Below are positions 45,198 through 54,952 of a DNA stretch of 64,000 bases, piece after piece. Positions within the stretch are counted from its first letter, which is position 1, and every line of letters starts with the position of its first letter. The notes under the pieces were generated by a model. It had not been told where the DNA came from and searched no databases. It worked only from the letters and a program-made list of their open reading frames with translations. Source of the stretch: Flavobacteriaceae bacterium (lineage in GTDB: Bacteria > Bacteroidota > Bacteroidia > Flavobacteriales > Flavobacteriaceae). The DNA is taken from positions 62,001-126,000 of the forward strand of contig JASBUG010000041.1 in assembly GCA_030148025.1 (NCBI GenBank). The letters run 5' to 3'. Both the position numbers and the translations under genes were made by a program.

Positions 45198-47636
45198 ATG
45201 TTTAAAAAAACAAACTTCTATTTAGTTGTATTATTTTTAATAGTAATACAAGTTGCACACGGTCAAATAAATAATAATCGCAAAAAAATTACTGCGGTTA
45301 GGGTAACAAATCCTCCAAAAATAGATGGCGAACTAAACGATGCTGCCTGGAGCGAATCTGAAATTGCAAAGGACTTTTTTATGATGCGACCTGATAATGG
45401 TCAACCTGAACCAGACACTCATAAAACAGTTGTTCGCCTAGTTTACGACGATGAAGCTATATACATTTCGGCACATATGTTTGCTCCAGATCCTAAAAAA
45501 ATTCCTGTGGAATTTACTAATAGAGATGGTTTTGGAAATAACGATTTCTTTTTAGTTACCATTAACCCTAACGACGATGGACAAAACCCATTCGAATTTG
45601 TCATCAATAGTTCTGGATCGCAGGCAGACTCTAAAATATCTAATGGACGAGAAGATTTTAATTGGAGTGCCGTTTGGGATAGTGCTATTAGTATGGATGA
45701 AGAATCCTGGAAAGTTGAAATGAAAATTCCTTACAGTGCCATTCGTTTTGCTAACAGAGATGTACAATCTTGGGGTGTTAATTTTCATAGAAGAATTCAA
45801 AATCTTAACGCACAATTTACCTGGAATCATATTGATAATGAAATTGGTATGTGGACACAATATGACGGTTTAGTTGAAAACTTTAGAGATATTGAACCTC
45901 CTACCCGATTAGCTTTTTACCCTTATGCATCTGCTACAACAAATACATTTGAGGGAGATACAGATTTTGACTGGAGTGTTGGTATGGATGTAAAATATGG
46001 TATCACTGAAAATTTTACGCTTGATGCAACATTAATTCCAGATTTTAGTCAAGTTGGTTTTGATGATGTAAGGTTGAATTTAGGACCATTTGAGCAGCAA
46101 TTCACAGAACAGCGTCAATTTTTTACTGAAGGTACAGAGCTTTTTAATAAAGGGCGTCTATTCTATTCGAGAAGAATTGGTAGCAGACCCATAAAATCGG
46201 CAAATCCAGGAGATGATGAAACTGTTATAGATGAACCCGAAAAGGTACAAATGCTTAACGCTGTAAAAATTTCAGGTAGAACAAAAGATGGCTGGGGGCT
46301 TGGTTTCTTTAACGCTATAACAGAAAAGACTGTTGCAAAAATAAAAAACAACAACACTGGAGAAGTTAGAGAAGAGACTATAAATCCATTTTCAAACTAC
46401 AATATTGCTGTTGTAGATAAACAATTTAATGGAAACTCATCAATCACTTTAATAAACACCAATGTAACGCGCTTTGGTGATTTTAGAGATGCTAATGCCA
46501 CAGGCCTATTATGGCACGTGCAGGATAAAACCAGTACTTATAACATTGATGGTAGCTTTAAAATGACCAACATCTCTGATGATCCATCAGAGCCTAAAAC
46601 AGGGTATATGTTCGATACCAGTATTGGGAAACACTCTGGTAAATGGGGTTGGGAAATTGGTTATAATTTTGAAGATGAAAACTACAATCCAAACGATCTA
46701 GGAATATTATTCAGTAATAACGAACAAGCTATATATGGTAACTTCCGTTATCGATTATTAAAACCTAAGGGATTCCTTAATAATGGTGGTATAAACCTAA
46801 ATTATAATGCTAGATTTTTACATTCTTCTGGTGTATATACAGGAAGTTATGTAGGATTGAACTTTTGGGCTAACACAAAAAAACGATTAAACTTTGGAGG
46901 AAATTTTAATATCAATCTAAATGAAAAAGACTTTTTTGAGCCTAGACAAGGAAGTACTAGTGGTATTTACTTTAGAACTCCAAAAAACATAAATATAAAT
47001 ACTTGGGGAAACACTGACGATAGAAAAAGACTGCGTTTAAACTATTTTGTATATACCACAATTATTGATAGTGAGTATAATAGAAGCGCATTCGGGTTTA
47101 ACTTTGGACCTAGATTCCGTTTTAATAGTCAATTTTCAATGAGTTATCGTTTTAGATATGATTATACAAAAAACGGACAAGGTTATGTAACCGAAGATAA
47201 TGGTGATATTATTTTTGGACAACGAAACTGGACAACACATGATAATTCACTTTCTGGAAAATATAGTTTTAGTACAAACTCATCGTTGTCGTTAACTTTC
47301 AGACATAATTGGAGTAAAGTTCCATATAATAACTATTACAAACTAAACATTGATAATGGAAATTTAGAAGACACGGCATATGCAGGCAATCATGATGTAA
47401 ATTTTAACAGCTGGAATTTAGACCTAAACTATATCTGGCAATTTGCTCCTGGTAGTCAATTAATAGCATTCTATCGTCACTCTATTTCTAGTTTTGATGA
47501 TAATGCCACATTAGGTTTCTTTGATAATTTAGATAACCTATTCGACCAACCAAATAAACATACATTCTCATTACGTTTGGTATATTTTATAGATTACAAC
47601 AATTTAAAAAAGGTGTTTAAAAAGAAAGCGAGTTAA
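45198..47636 (+). CDS. DUF5916 outer-membrane protein with CBM9-like domain (copy 2)
   Basis: An 812-residue tandem paralogue of the gene before it. Signal peptide up to about GQ at residue 25 (LVVLFLIVIQVAHGQ), CBM9-like domain (NPPKIDGELNDAAWSESEIA, WKVEMKIPYSAIRFANRDVQ) and the same DUF5916 landmarks in the same order (YGITENFTLDATLIPDFSQ, EQRQFFTEGTELFNKGRLFY, KVQMLNAVKISGRTKDGWG, FSLRLVYFIDYNNLKKVF). The most variable parts are the loops after the KISGRT motif and before the last strands. Copy 1 has about 20 more residues in these loops. Confidence 0.9.
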   Translation: MFKKTNFYLVVLFLIVIQVAHGQINNNRKKITAVRVTNPPKIDGELNDAAWSESEIAKDFFMMRPDNGQPEPDTHKTVVRLVYDDEAIYISAHMFAPDPKKIPVEFTNRDGFGNNDFFLVTINPNDDGQNPFEFVINSSGSQADSKISNGREDFNWSAVWDSAISMDEESWKVEMKIPYSAIRFANRDVQSWGVNFHRRIQNLNAQFTWNHIDNEIGMWTQYDGLVENFRDIEPPTRLAFYPYASATTNTFEGDTDFDWSVGMDVKYGITENFTLDATLIPDFSQVGFDDVRLNLGPFEQQFTEQRQFFTEGTELFNKGRLFYSRRIGSRPIKSANPGDDETVIDEPEKVQMLNAVKISGRTKDGWGLGFFNAITEKTVAKIKNNNTGEVREETINPFSNYNIAVVDKQFNGNSSITLINTNVTRFGDFRDANATGLLWHVQDKTSTYNIDGSFKMTNISDDPSEPKTGYMFDTSIGKHSGKWGWEIGYNFEDENYNPNDLGILFSNNEQAIYGNFRYRLLKPKGFLNNGGINLNYNARFLHSSGVYTGSYVGLNFWANTKKRLNFGGNFNINLNEKDFFEPRQGSTSGIYFRTPKNININTWGNTDDRKRLRLNYFVYTTIIDSEYNRSAFGFNFGPRFRFNSQFSMSYRFRYDYTKNGQGYVTEDNGDIIFGQRNWTTHDNSLSGKYSFSTNSSLSLTFRHNWSKVPYNNYYKLNIDNGNLEDTAYAGNHDVNFNSWNLDLNYIWQFAPGSQLIAFYRHSISSFDDNATLGFFDNLDNLFDQPNKHTFSLRLVYFIDYNNLKKVFKKKAS

Positions 47637-47645
47637 TCATTGCAC

Positions 47646-47662
47646 AACTACTTATAAAGTAG
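47646..47662 (+). other. Short hairpin between copy 2 and the LolD-type gene
   Basis: ACTACTT-ATA-AAGTAGT is a perfect 7-bp inverted repeat with a 3-base loop. No T-run follows, so it is unlikely to be an efficient terminator. It lies 13 bases before the next start codon. Confidence 0.35.
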
Positions 47663-47674
47663 TAATTTCAGGCG

Positions 47675-48340
47675 ATGATTCAAGCAAAAAACATTCATAA
47701 ATATTACGAAGATCTACACGTATTAAAAGGTGTAGATCTTCATATTAAAAAAAGGGAAGTTGTATCTATTGTAGGTGCTTCTGGTGCAGGAAAAACAACC
47801 TTACTTCAAATATTAGGCACCTTAGATAATGCTACAAAAAAAGAAAACCCGTCACTGTTATTGAACAGTACAAACATCATTGGATTGAGCGAAAAAGAGC
47901 TGGCCAAATTTAGAAACGAACATATTGGGTTTATTTTTCAGTTTCATCAATTATTACCAGAATTCACAGCATTAGAAAATGTTTGCTTACCCGCTTTTAT
48001 TAAAGGGACTTCAAAACCTAAAGCTGAAGAACGAGCTAAAGAGTTGCTAGATTTTTTAGGTTTATCTCATAGATACGATCACAAACCAAACGAGCTGTCT
48101 GGAGGTGAACAACAACGTGTGGCAGTAGCAAGATCATTGATTAACAATCCGCAATTAATATTTGCCGATGAGCCTTCTGGGAACTTAGATAGTGAATCTG
48201 CCGAAAACCTCCACAACCTATTCTTCAAGCTTCGTGACCAATTTGGACAAACCTTTGTAATAGTTACACATAACGAAGAATTAGCTAATATGGCTGATAG
48301 AAAGTTGGTAATGGTCGATGGGAAAATTGTAAAAAACTAA
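47675..48340 (+). CDS. LolD-type ABC transporter ATP-binding protein
   Basis: A 221-residue ABC ATPase of the MacB/LolD/FtsE class. Walker A is [15 protein letters not shown], the Q-loop is [20 protein letters not shown], the signature is [15 protein letters not shown] and Walker B is [15 protein letters not shown]. LolD releases lipoproteins from the inner membrane with LolCE, but no permease gene is adjacent here, so the partner must be encoded elsewhere. Codons about 12-23 contain a perfect 12-bp inverted repeat at 47708-47741. Confidence 0.92.
   Translation: MIQAKNIHKYYEDLHVLKGVDLHIKKREVVSIVGASGAGKTTLLQILGTLDNATKKENPSLLLNSTNIIGLSEKELAKFRNEHIGFIFQFHQLLPEFTALENVCLPAFIKGTSKPKAEERAKELLDFLGLSHRYDHKPNELSGGEQQRVAVARSLINNPQLIFADEPSGNLDSESAENLHNLFFKLRDQFGQTFVIVTHNEELANMADRKLVMVDGKIVKN
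47708..47741 (+). repeat. Perfect 12-bp inverted repeat inside the LolD-type gene
   Basis: GAAGATCTACAC at 47708-47719 and GTGTAGATCTTC at 47730-47741 are exact reverse complements around a 10-base loop. They encode EDLHV and GVDLH of the conserved N-terminus. As RNA this would be a stable hairpin about 35 bases into the message. Confidence 0.6.
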
Positions 48341-48343
48341 ATT

Positions 48344-49108
48344 TTGAATTTTACTGAACTCAAAGAATTTTTAGACGAAAAGGTTATAGCATATAACAAT
48401 ACTAAATTTATTGAAACAGATCCAATTCAAATTCCACATCGTTATTCATTAAAAGAAGATATAGAGATCTCTGGCTTTTTAAGCTCTACAATTGCATGGG
48501 GAAACCGAAAAATGATCATTAAAAATGCCGATAGAATGATGACATTACTTGGTAATTCTCCTTTCGACTTTGTAATGAGTCATAAACAACATCATTTAGA
48601 TGATCTCGATGGTTTTGTACACCGTACTTTTAATGCTCTTGATCTTAAATTCTTTGTACAGTCTTTAAAAAATATCTATCAAAACCATAATGGGATGGAA
48701 CAGATTTTTTGCAAACATGGCACAGAAACATCTTTACAACCAGCCATCACCAAATTCAAATCTGTTTTTTTTGAACTGAAACACTTACCTAGAACCCAAA
48801 AGCATATTGGAGATCCTTTTAAGGGGTCTGCTGCAAAAAAAATCAATATGTTTTTACGCTGGATGGTAAGAAACGATAATGCTGGTGTGGACCTTGGGAT
48901 ATGGAATAGCCTCTCTCCTGCCCAACTCTCTTGTCCACTTGATGTACATTCAGGAAATGTAGCTAGAAAATTAGGTCTATTAACTAGAAAACAAAACAAT
49001 GCCAAAGCATTGGTAGAATTAGATAATTCCTTACGAGAACTAGATGCCAAAGATCCTGTAAAATACGATTTTGCCTTATTTGGTTTAGGCGTGTTTGAAG
49101 GTTTTTAG
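48344..49108 (+). CDS. TIGR02757 family protein
   Basis: A 254-residue protein with the landmarks I associate with TIGR02757: HRYSLKEDIEISGFLSSTIAWGNRK, GNSPFDFV, FVHRTFNALDLKFFVQSL, FLRWMVRNDNAGVDLGIW, CPLDVHSGNVARKLGLL and PVKYDFALFGLGVFEG. The ending resembles helix-hairpin-helix DNA glycosylases (LDVHxGxVARxLGL), so a DNA repair role has been suggested by fold only. The start is TTG at 48344, three bases after the LolD-type stop; no ATG exists before residue 57 and the family N-terminus is intact with TTG. Confidence 0.9.
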   Translation: MNFTELKEFLDEKVIAYNNTKFIETDPIQIPHRYSLKEDIEISGFLSSTIAWGNRKMIIKNADRMMTLLGNSPFDFVMSHKQHHLDDLDGFVHRTFNALDLKFFVQSLKNIYQNHNGMEQIFCKHGTETSLQPAITKFKSVFFELKHLPRTQKHIGDPFKGSAAKKINMFLRWMVRNDNAGVDLGIWNSLSPAQLSCPLDVHSGNVARKLGLLTRKQNNAKALVELDNSLRELDAKDPVKYDFALFGLGVFEGF

Positions 49109-49197
49109 CAGAGTTGTTAAGAAATGTTAATTTATCTATTCTTAAACCTCAATATAGTACTTTAGTGATATTCTAAAAACCAACTAAATTAACTTCA

Positions 49198-50685
49198 ATG
49201 AAAAAAACAATCACACTCCTAATGGTGTTAGGAGTTCTATCTGTTTACAGTCAAAGTAGAAAGATTCCTGTTGACACCATGGTTAAAACAACTCATAACA
49301 CTACAATTAAAGGAGTTAGTCTTTCGTATACTGCAGAAGCTGGCACTCAACCTGTTTGGGATGATAATGGTGATCCAATAGCAACACTATTTTACACGTA
49401 CTATACACGTAATAATGTTAAGAACAGAGCAAGTAGACCGCTAATTATTTCGTTTAATGGCGGACCAGGATCTGCGTCTGTTTGGATGCATGTAGCTTAT
49501 ACAGGACCGCGTATTTTAAATATTGACGACGAAGGGTATCCAGTACAACCATACGGATTTAAAAGTAATCCGAATTCAATTATAGATGTTGCAGATATTG
49601 TATTTGTAAATCCGGTAAACACAGGATATTCAAGAATGGTTCCTAATAAAGAAGGAAAAATGCCAGATAGAAAACAGTTTTTTGGTATTAATGAAGATAT
49701 CGAATATTTAGCTGAATGGATAAACACTTTTGTGTCGCGCCATAACCGTTGGGAGTCTCCTAAATACATTATTGGTGAAAGTTATGGTGGTACCAGAGTT
49801 ATGGGCTTAGCAAATGAATTACAAAGTTCGCAATGGATGTACTTAAATGGTGTTATTATGGTGTCGCCAGCAGACTATAACGTTTATAATAATGGGCAAC
49901 CAGTGTATTCTGCTTTAAATTTACCATATTACACAGCTGCTGCATGGCATCATAAAATGTTGCCTACCGCACTACAAAGTAAAGATCTTACAGATGTTTT
50001 ACCAGAAGCTGAAGATTTTGCTATAAATACATTAATGCCTGCTTTAGCTAAAGGAGGATTTATTTCAGATGCCGAAAGAAATAATGTAGCAGAAAAGATG
50101 TCGTACTATTCTGGATTAAGCAAAAAGGTGATACTACAACATAATTTGGATGTTCCAACTCGTTTCTTCTGGAAAGATCTATTACGTGATAAAACTGGTC
50201 AAACTATTGGACGTTTAGATTCTCGTTATTTAGGTATCGATAAAATTGAAGCTGGATCTCGTCCAGACTATAGTGCAGAATTAACTTCATGGTTACATTC
50301 ATTTACACCTGCTATAAACCACTATATCAAGAAAGAATTAAAATTTGACACCGATATTAAATATAACATGTTTGGTCCTGTACACCCTTGGAACAGACAA
50401 AATAATACTGTAAGAGAAGATCTTAGACAAGCCATGGCTGCAAACCCTTATTTAAAAGTATTAACGCAATCTGGTTATTACGATGGTGCTACCACTTACT
50501 TTGCTGCTAAATATTCGCAGTCACAAATTGACCCTAGTGGTAAAATGAAGGACAGATTTAGCTTTAAAGGTTATAGAAGCGGACATATGATGTACTTACG
50601 TAATGAAGATCTGATAAAAGCTAACGACGATTTACGTGAATTTATCAAAGAGTCGTCTGCAAAAGGTAAAGCTGCTAAATATTAA
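49198..50685 (+). CDS. S10 family serine carboxypeptidase
   Basis: A 495-residue secreted peptidase with a signal peptide (MKKTITLLMVLGVLSVYSQS). The S10 landmarks are the oxyanion block FNGGPGSASVWMH, the nucleophile in IGESYGGTRV, the Asp in SGYYDGATTYF and the His in GYRSGHMMYLR. It would remove C-terminal residues from peptides in the periplasm or outside the cell. Length is normal for bacterial members. A lipoprotein gene follows one base after the stop codon. Confidence 0.93.
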   Translation: MKKTITLLMVLGVLSVYSQSRKIPVDTMVKTTHNTTIKGVSLSYTAEAGTQPVWDDNGDPIATLFYTYYTRNNVKNRASRPLIISFNGGPGSASVWMHVAYTGPRILNIDDEGYPVQPYGFKSNPNSIIDVADIVFVNPVNTGYSRMVPNKEGKMPDRKQFFGINEDIEYLAEWINTFVSRHNRWESPKYIIGESYGGTRVMGLANELQSSQWMYLNGVIMVSPADYNVYNNGQPVYSALNLPYYTAAAWHHKMLPTALQSKDLTDVLPEAEDFAINTLMPALAKGGFISDAERNNVAEKMSYYSGLSKKVILQHNLDVPTRFFWKDLLRDKTGQTIGRLDSRYLGIDKIEAGSRPDYSAELTSWLHSFTPAINHYIKKELKFDTDIKYNMFGPVHPWNRQNNTVREDLRQAMAANPYLKVLTQSGYYDGATTYFAAKYSQSQIDPSGKMKDRFSFKGYRSGHMMYLRNEDLIKANDDLREFIKESSAKGKAAKY

Positions 50686-50686
50686 T

Positions 50687-51922
50687 ATGAAACTAAAGTT
50701 TTTACAAGTTGTATTTTTTTATGCACTGCTAATAACTTTCAATTCATGCAACACTAAGCCAGTAGAAGTTGTTACTTATATAACATCTCCTACTGGCTTA
50801 AATAGTTCTGAATCAAGTTTGCATAAAACAGCTGATGGAACCATTTATATGAGTTGGATTGAAACTGGAGCAAATAATTTAAGTGCACTTAAATTGTCTC
50901 GTTTAAATGATGATAATTCGTGGTCTGAGCCAAAAATTATTGCTTCTGGAAACGATTGGTTTGTAAATTGGGCAGACTTTCCATCACTAACCTCATTTGG
51001 TAACAATAGTCTAGCTGCTCATTATTTACAAAAAAGTGCACCAGACACCTTTGCTTACGATGTGATGCTAAGTGTATCAAATGACAGCGGAAACTCATGG
51101 AGCGAAGGGTTTAAAGCTCATACAGATAGCACCACATCAGAACATGGGTTTGTTAGTAAAGTAGCTATTAATGATACCAGCTTTTTATCTGTCTGGCTAG
51201 ATGGTAGACAAACGGCTTATGCCGAAAAAGATTCAACAATTGCCAGAGAAATGACTTTAAGAGCTGCTACCTTTAATGACAATGGTAAACAGCTTGAAGA
51301 GTATTTATTGGATACTCGAGTATGCGATTGTTGCCAAACTGATACTGCAATGACCGAAAACGGTCCAATAGTAATTTACCGTGACAGATCGCAAGATGAA
51401 ATAAGAGATATTTATTATGTCCGTCAGGTAAATGGTCAATGGACTGAACCTAAAGCTTTACACCACGATAATTGGAAAATTGAAGGTTGCCCTGTAAATG
51501 GTCCTGCAATGTCAACCAAAGATAATACTGTAGCAATTATATGGTTTAGTGTTGCTAATAATTTACCATCAGTAAAGGTTATCTTTTCAAATTCTAATGG
51601 AGAAAGCTTTGACACACCAATAGCGATTGGAGATAAAGATCCCATGGGACGTGTAGATATTGAATTGTTAGATGATAAATCTGCCTTAATTAGCTGGATG
51701 GATACCATAGAAGGAAAAACAGTTATTCAAATTCAAAGAATTTATCAAGATGGCAAACAAAGTAAAATTACTACTTTAACAGAAGCATCAGATAGTCGTT
51801 CCAGTGGTTTCCCAAGAATGGTAGTGAAAAACAACAAAGCATACCTATCGTGGACTAATGTTGGTGATAAGGAAATATTAAGTGTTAAAACCGCTATTAT
51901 AGATGTAGCTGCAATGCAGTAA
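50687..51922 (+). CDS. Sialidase-like (BNR-repeat) lipoprotein
   Basis: A 411-residue protein from the ATG at 50687; the longer frame from 50636 runs through the end of the S10 gene and has no signal peptide. The lipoprotein signal ends LITFNSC (Cys19). The mature part is a beta-propeller with Asp-box-like repeats (SNDSGNSWSEGF, SNSNGESFDTPI) and an unusual cysteine cluster, TRVCDCCQTDTAMTENG. The fold is that of sialidases, but no catalytic Arg triad or Tyr/Glu pair could be assigned. It may bind or process glycans or bind metal through the CxCC motif. Confidence 0.75.
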   Translation: MKLKFLQVVFFYALLITFNSCNTKPVEVVTYITSPTGLNSSESSLHKTADGTIYMSWIETGANNLSALKLSRLNDDNSWSEPKIIASGNDWFVNWADFPSLTSFGNNSLAAHYLQKSAPDTFAYDVMLSVSNDSGNSWSEGFKAHTDSTTSEHGFVSKVAINDTSFLSVWLDGRQTAYAEKDSTIAREMTLRAATFNDNGKQLEEYLLDTRVCDCCQTDTAMTENGPIVIYRDRSQDEIRDIYYVRQVNGQWTEPKALHHDNWKIEGCPVNGPAMSTKDNTVAIIWFSVANNLPSVKVIFSNSNGESFDTPIAIGDKDPMGRVDIELLDDKSALISWMDTIEGKTVIQIQRIYQDGKQSKITTLTEASDSRSSGFPRMVVKNNKAYLSWTNVGDKEILSVKTAIIDVAAMQ

Positions 51923-51928
51923 TTGTTT

Positions 51929-52936
51929 ATGCAATATCCACTAATAAGCATTCTTATTCCTTTTAAAAACACCTCTGCCTATTTACCAGAGTGTATAGAT
52001 TCTATTCTAAATCAAAGTTATGCAAATTGGGAAGCTATTATGGTAGATGATGGTTCTACTGATAATAGCTATACTATTGTTGCTAATTATGCGCATAATG
52101 ATTCTAGAATCAAACTTCTTAAAAATAATGGTACTGGTATTATAAAAGCGTTACAACTGGCCTTAAAAAATAGTTCTGGAGAGTTTGTTACAAGAATGGA
52201 TAGTGATGATATTATGACAACAAATAAACTAGAGGTCATGACCCAATTACTTCAAAAAAATGGTAAAGGTCATGTTGCTGTCGGACTTGTAAAATATTTT
52301 TCTGAAGTTGGTATTAGCGATGGTTATGATCGTTATGAAAAATGGTTGAACAATCTCACAAAAAAAGGTGACAACTATTCTGAGATCTATAAAGAATGTG
52401 TTATCCCATCTCCTTGCTGGATGACCTATAAAGATGATTTATTAAGATGCGAAGCTTTTAACCCAGATCGTTATCCTGAAGATTATGACCTAACGTTTAG
52501 GTTCTATAAATATGGCTTACAATGTATCCCTTGTGATCAATTATTGCATTATTGGAGAGATTATGACATAAGGACCTCTAGAACTCATGAACACTATGCG
52601 CAGAACTATTTTTTAGATATTAAACTGCACTATTTTTTAGAACTACATCATGATAATTCAAGACCTTTAACCATTTGGGGAGCTGGTAATAAAGGGAAAA
52701 CCATTGCCAAATCACTTGTAGAACAAAACATTCCATTTATATGGATTTGTGACAATCCTAAAAAAATAGGGAAAGACATTTATGGTCAGTCACTTAAAAA
52801 CTTCGATTACTTAGCTGAGTTAGATAATCCACAAAGTATTATAACTGTAGCTAATGAGGATGCTCAAAAGGATATTAGAAATTACCTTGTTGCTCAAAAA
52901 ATGCAATCGATGCAAGATTACTTTTTCTTTTGCTAA
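51929..52936 (+). CDS. Glycosyltransferase family 2
   Basis: A 335-residue protein from the ATG at 51929 (MQYPLISILIPFKN); an in-frame TTG at 51923 adds two residues and is less likely. The GT-A domain has SILIPFKNTSAYLPECIDSI, MVDDGSTDNSY and the DxD-type RMDSDD. The last 90 residues look like a separate small Rossmann-like domain, IWGAGNKGKTIAKSLVEQNI with WICDNPKKIGKDIYGQ, found at the C-terminus of some GT2 proteins of this phylum. It lies after the sialidase-like gene, outside the main polysaccharide locus; substrate unknown. Confidence 0.9.
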   Translation: MQYPLISILIPFKNTSAYLPECIDSILNQSYANWEAIMVDDGSTDNSYTIVANYAHNDSRIKLLKNNGTGIIKALQLALKNSSGEFVTRMDSDDIMTTNKLEVMTQLLQKNGKGHVAVGLVKYFSEVGISDGYDRYEKWLNNLTKKGDNYSEIYKECVIPSPCWMTYKDDLLRCEAFNPDRYPEDYDLTFRFYKYGLQCIPCDQLLHYWRDYDIRTSRTHEHYAQNYFLDIKLHYFLELHHDNSRPLTIWGAGNKGKTIAKSLVEQNIPFIWICDNPKKIGKDIYGQSLKNFDYLAELDNPQSIITVANEDAQKDIRNYLVAQKMQSMQDYFFFC

Positions 52937-52999
52937 ACACTTTATCTAAAATTTATGCTAAAAAACAGAGCGTATGATTAAAGAGTGTCAATTTTCCAT

Positions 53000-53007
53000 T
53001 AAGTTTG
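53000..53007 (+). promoter_or_regulatory. -7 element of the BatA-domain gene
   Basis: TAAGTTTG, a full TAnnTTTG match, 34 bases before the start at 53042. No -33 TTG was found. Confidence 0.45.
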
Positions 53008-53041
53008 TGTAAATCAACAAAAGTCAGGAAACTATTTAAGA

Positions 53042-54952
53042 ATGCAGTTTAAACACCCAGAACTTCTTTACGCACTACTTCTTCTTATCATTCCTATTAT
53101 TGTTCATTTATTTCAGCTTAGAAAATTTCAAAAAGTTCCTTTTACCAATGTTGAGTTCTTAAAATCCATCTCTATACAGACACGTAAAAGTTCGCAGCTA
53201 AAAAAATGGCTAACTCTTATAACTAGAATGCTACTATTATCAATGATAATTATTGCATTTGCGCAACCCTATTTATCAAAATCAAAAGGCCCAAATTTAA
53301 GGTCTGAAACTGTAATTTATTTAGATAACTCTTTTAGCATGCAAGCAGTTGGTGCAAAAGGAGAATTACTAAAAAGAAGTATACAAGATATCATTGAAGC
53401 CTCTAATATTAATGCAGATATAACTGTATTTACCAATGACAGAACATTTAAAAACACTACACAAAATACCTTAAGAGACGAATTATTAAGTTTAGACTAC
53501 GCTCCTACTCAGCTAGATTATAACGCAGTATTATTAAAAGGAACAAATCTTTTCAGTAATAATACAAATACTCATAAAAGCTTAGTGTTAATTTCAGATT
53601 TTCAGCAAAATAACACCTCGTTTAACTTTAATAATGCAAATAACCAAAATGTAACTCTGGTAAAAACAAGACCATTAAACACCAATAATATTTCTATTGA
53701 CAGCGTATATATTTCTAAAGCAAATCTGGAAAATTTAGAATTGTCCGTAATCATAAGCAACAATGGAAATACCGAAAATGTATCCGTTTCATTATTTAAC
53801 GACAATATGCTAATGGCAAAATCTTCGGTTACTCAAAAAGGACGGTCGACAACTAATTTTACATTACCAAACAACACCGTAATAAATGGTAAACTACAAA
53901 TTGATGATACGAGTTTGCAGTTTGATAATACGTTATATTTTAATATCAATGTTCGCGAAAAAGTAAAGGTCCTTTCTATAAACTCTAGCAATGACGATTA
54001 CTTAAAACGTGTTTATACCAATAATGAGTTTGATTATAAATTTTCTACATTAGATCAGGTTAACTTTAACGATATTGAGCAACAGAACCTTATAATTTTA
54101 AATGAAATTGATACTGTACCAGTATCACTTATTAATGCACTTAATGGCTTTATCAATAATGGTGGTTATCTTTTAATTATTCCCTCTACAGAAATTTCAG
54201 CAAGTTCATACAACCAATTAAAAGGTGTGACAAATCTATTTTCACAAATAGTAAACACTGAAAAGAAAGTCACAACTATAAAATACAATCACCCTATTTT
54301 AAACGATGTATTTGATAAACAAATATCCAATTTTCAATATCCAAAGGTTAATACATACTATCCCATAGTTTCAAACAATAATATCCTGGAATTTGAAGAT
54401 GGCAAACCGTTTTTAACTCAAAACGAAAATACTTTTGTCTTTACAGCAGCTCTAAATACAGAAAATTCTAATGTTATCAATTCTCCTCTAATAGTACCTG
54501 TACTGTATAACATTGGTCGCCAAAGTTTAAAGCTTCCTAAACTCTATTATACTATTGGTATTGACAATAGTTTTGATATTAATACAACTTTAGAACAGGA
54601 TAATATTTTAAAATTAGTTTCTAACGACAATGTAATTATCCCGCAACAACGTACTTTTACTAATAAAGTCTCTATTTTTACAAATGAATCTCCTAATAGT
54701 GCAAGTATCTACAATATAGCAAGCGATGAGACTGTTCTAAAGAATGTGAGTTATAATTTTAGTAGAACTGAGAGTGACCTTAGCTATATTGATCTGTCAA
54801 ATATCAATGATATATCGGTTGTTGATTCGGTACCCGAGATGTTCGAAACCTTAAAAAATGACACAAATGTTAATGAGCTATGGAAATGGTTTACTATTTT
54901 TGCACTAGTCTTATTAGTTATAGAGATGCTCATCTTAAAATATTTTAAATGA
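53042..54952 (+). CDS. BatA-domain membrane protein with vWA-like region
   Basis: A 636-residue inner-membrane protein. The N-terminus is the BatA motif FKHPELLYALLLLIIPIIVHL with a second segment LTLITRMLLLSMIIIAFAQP, followed by a von Willebrand factor A-like region with a MIDAS-like start (VIYLDNSFSMQAVG, SLVLISDF) and long beta-rich linkers. A C-terminal transmembrane helix (WFTIFALVLLVIEMLIL) ends the protein. The family is linked to aerotolerance and envelope stress in Bacteroidota, without a clear biochemical role. It overlaps the dihydroorotase-like gene by 4 bases. Confidence 0.9.
   Translation: MQFKHPELLYALLLLIIPIIVHLFQLRKFQKVPFTNVEFLKSISIQTRKSSQLKKWLTLITRMLLLSMIIIAFAQPYLSKSKGPNLRSETVIYLDNSFSMQAVGAKGELLKRSIQDIIEASNINADITVFTNDRTFKNTTQNTLRDELLSLDYAPTQLDYNAVLLKGTNLFSNNTNTHKSLVLISDFQQNNTSFNFNNANNQNVTLVKTRPLNTNNISIDSVYISKANLENLELSVIISNNGNTENVSVSLFNDNMLMAKSSVTQKGRSTTNFTLPNNTVINGKLQIDDTSLQFDNTLYFNINVREKVKVLSINSSNDDYLKRVYTNNEFDYKFSTLDQVNFNDIEQQNLIILNEIDTVPVSLINALNGFINNGGYLLIIPSTEISASSYNQLKGVTNLFSQIVNTEKKVTTIKYNHPILNDVFDKQISNFQYPKVNTYYPIVSNNNILEFEDGKPFLTQNENTFVFTAALNTENSNVINSPLIVPVLYNIGRQSLKLPKLYYTIGIDNSFDINTTLEQDNILKLVSNDNVIIPQQRTFTNKVSIFTNESPNSASIYNIASDETVLKNVSYNFSRTESDLSYIDLSNINDISVVDSVPEMFETLKNDTNVNELWKWFTIFALVLLVIEMLILKYFK

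Noticed and set aside
50636-50686. An upstream start for the sialidase-like lipoprotein
   Set aside because: It overlaps the end of the S10 peptidase gene and would hide the lipoprotein signal that begins at 50687.
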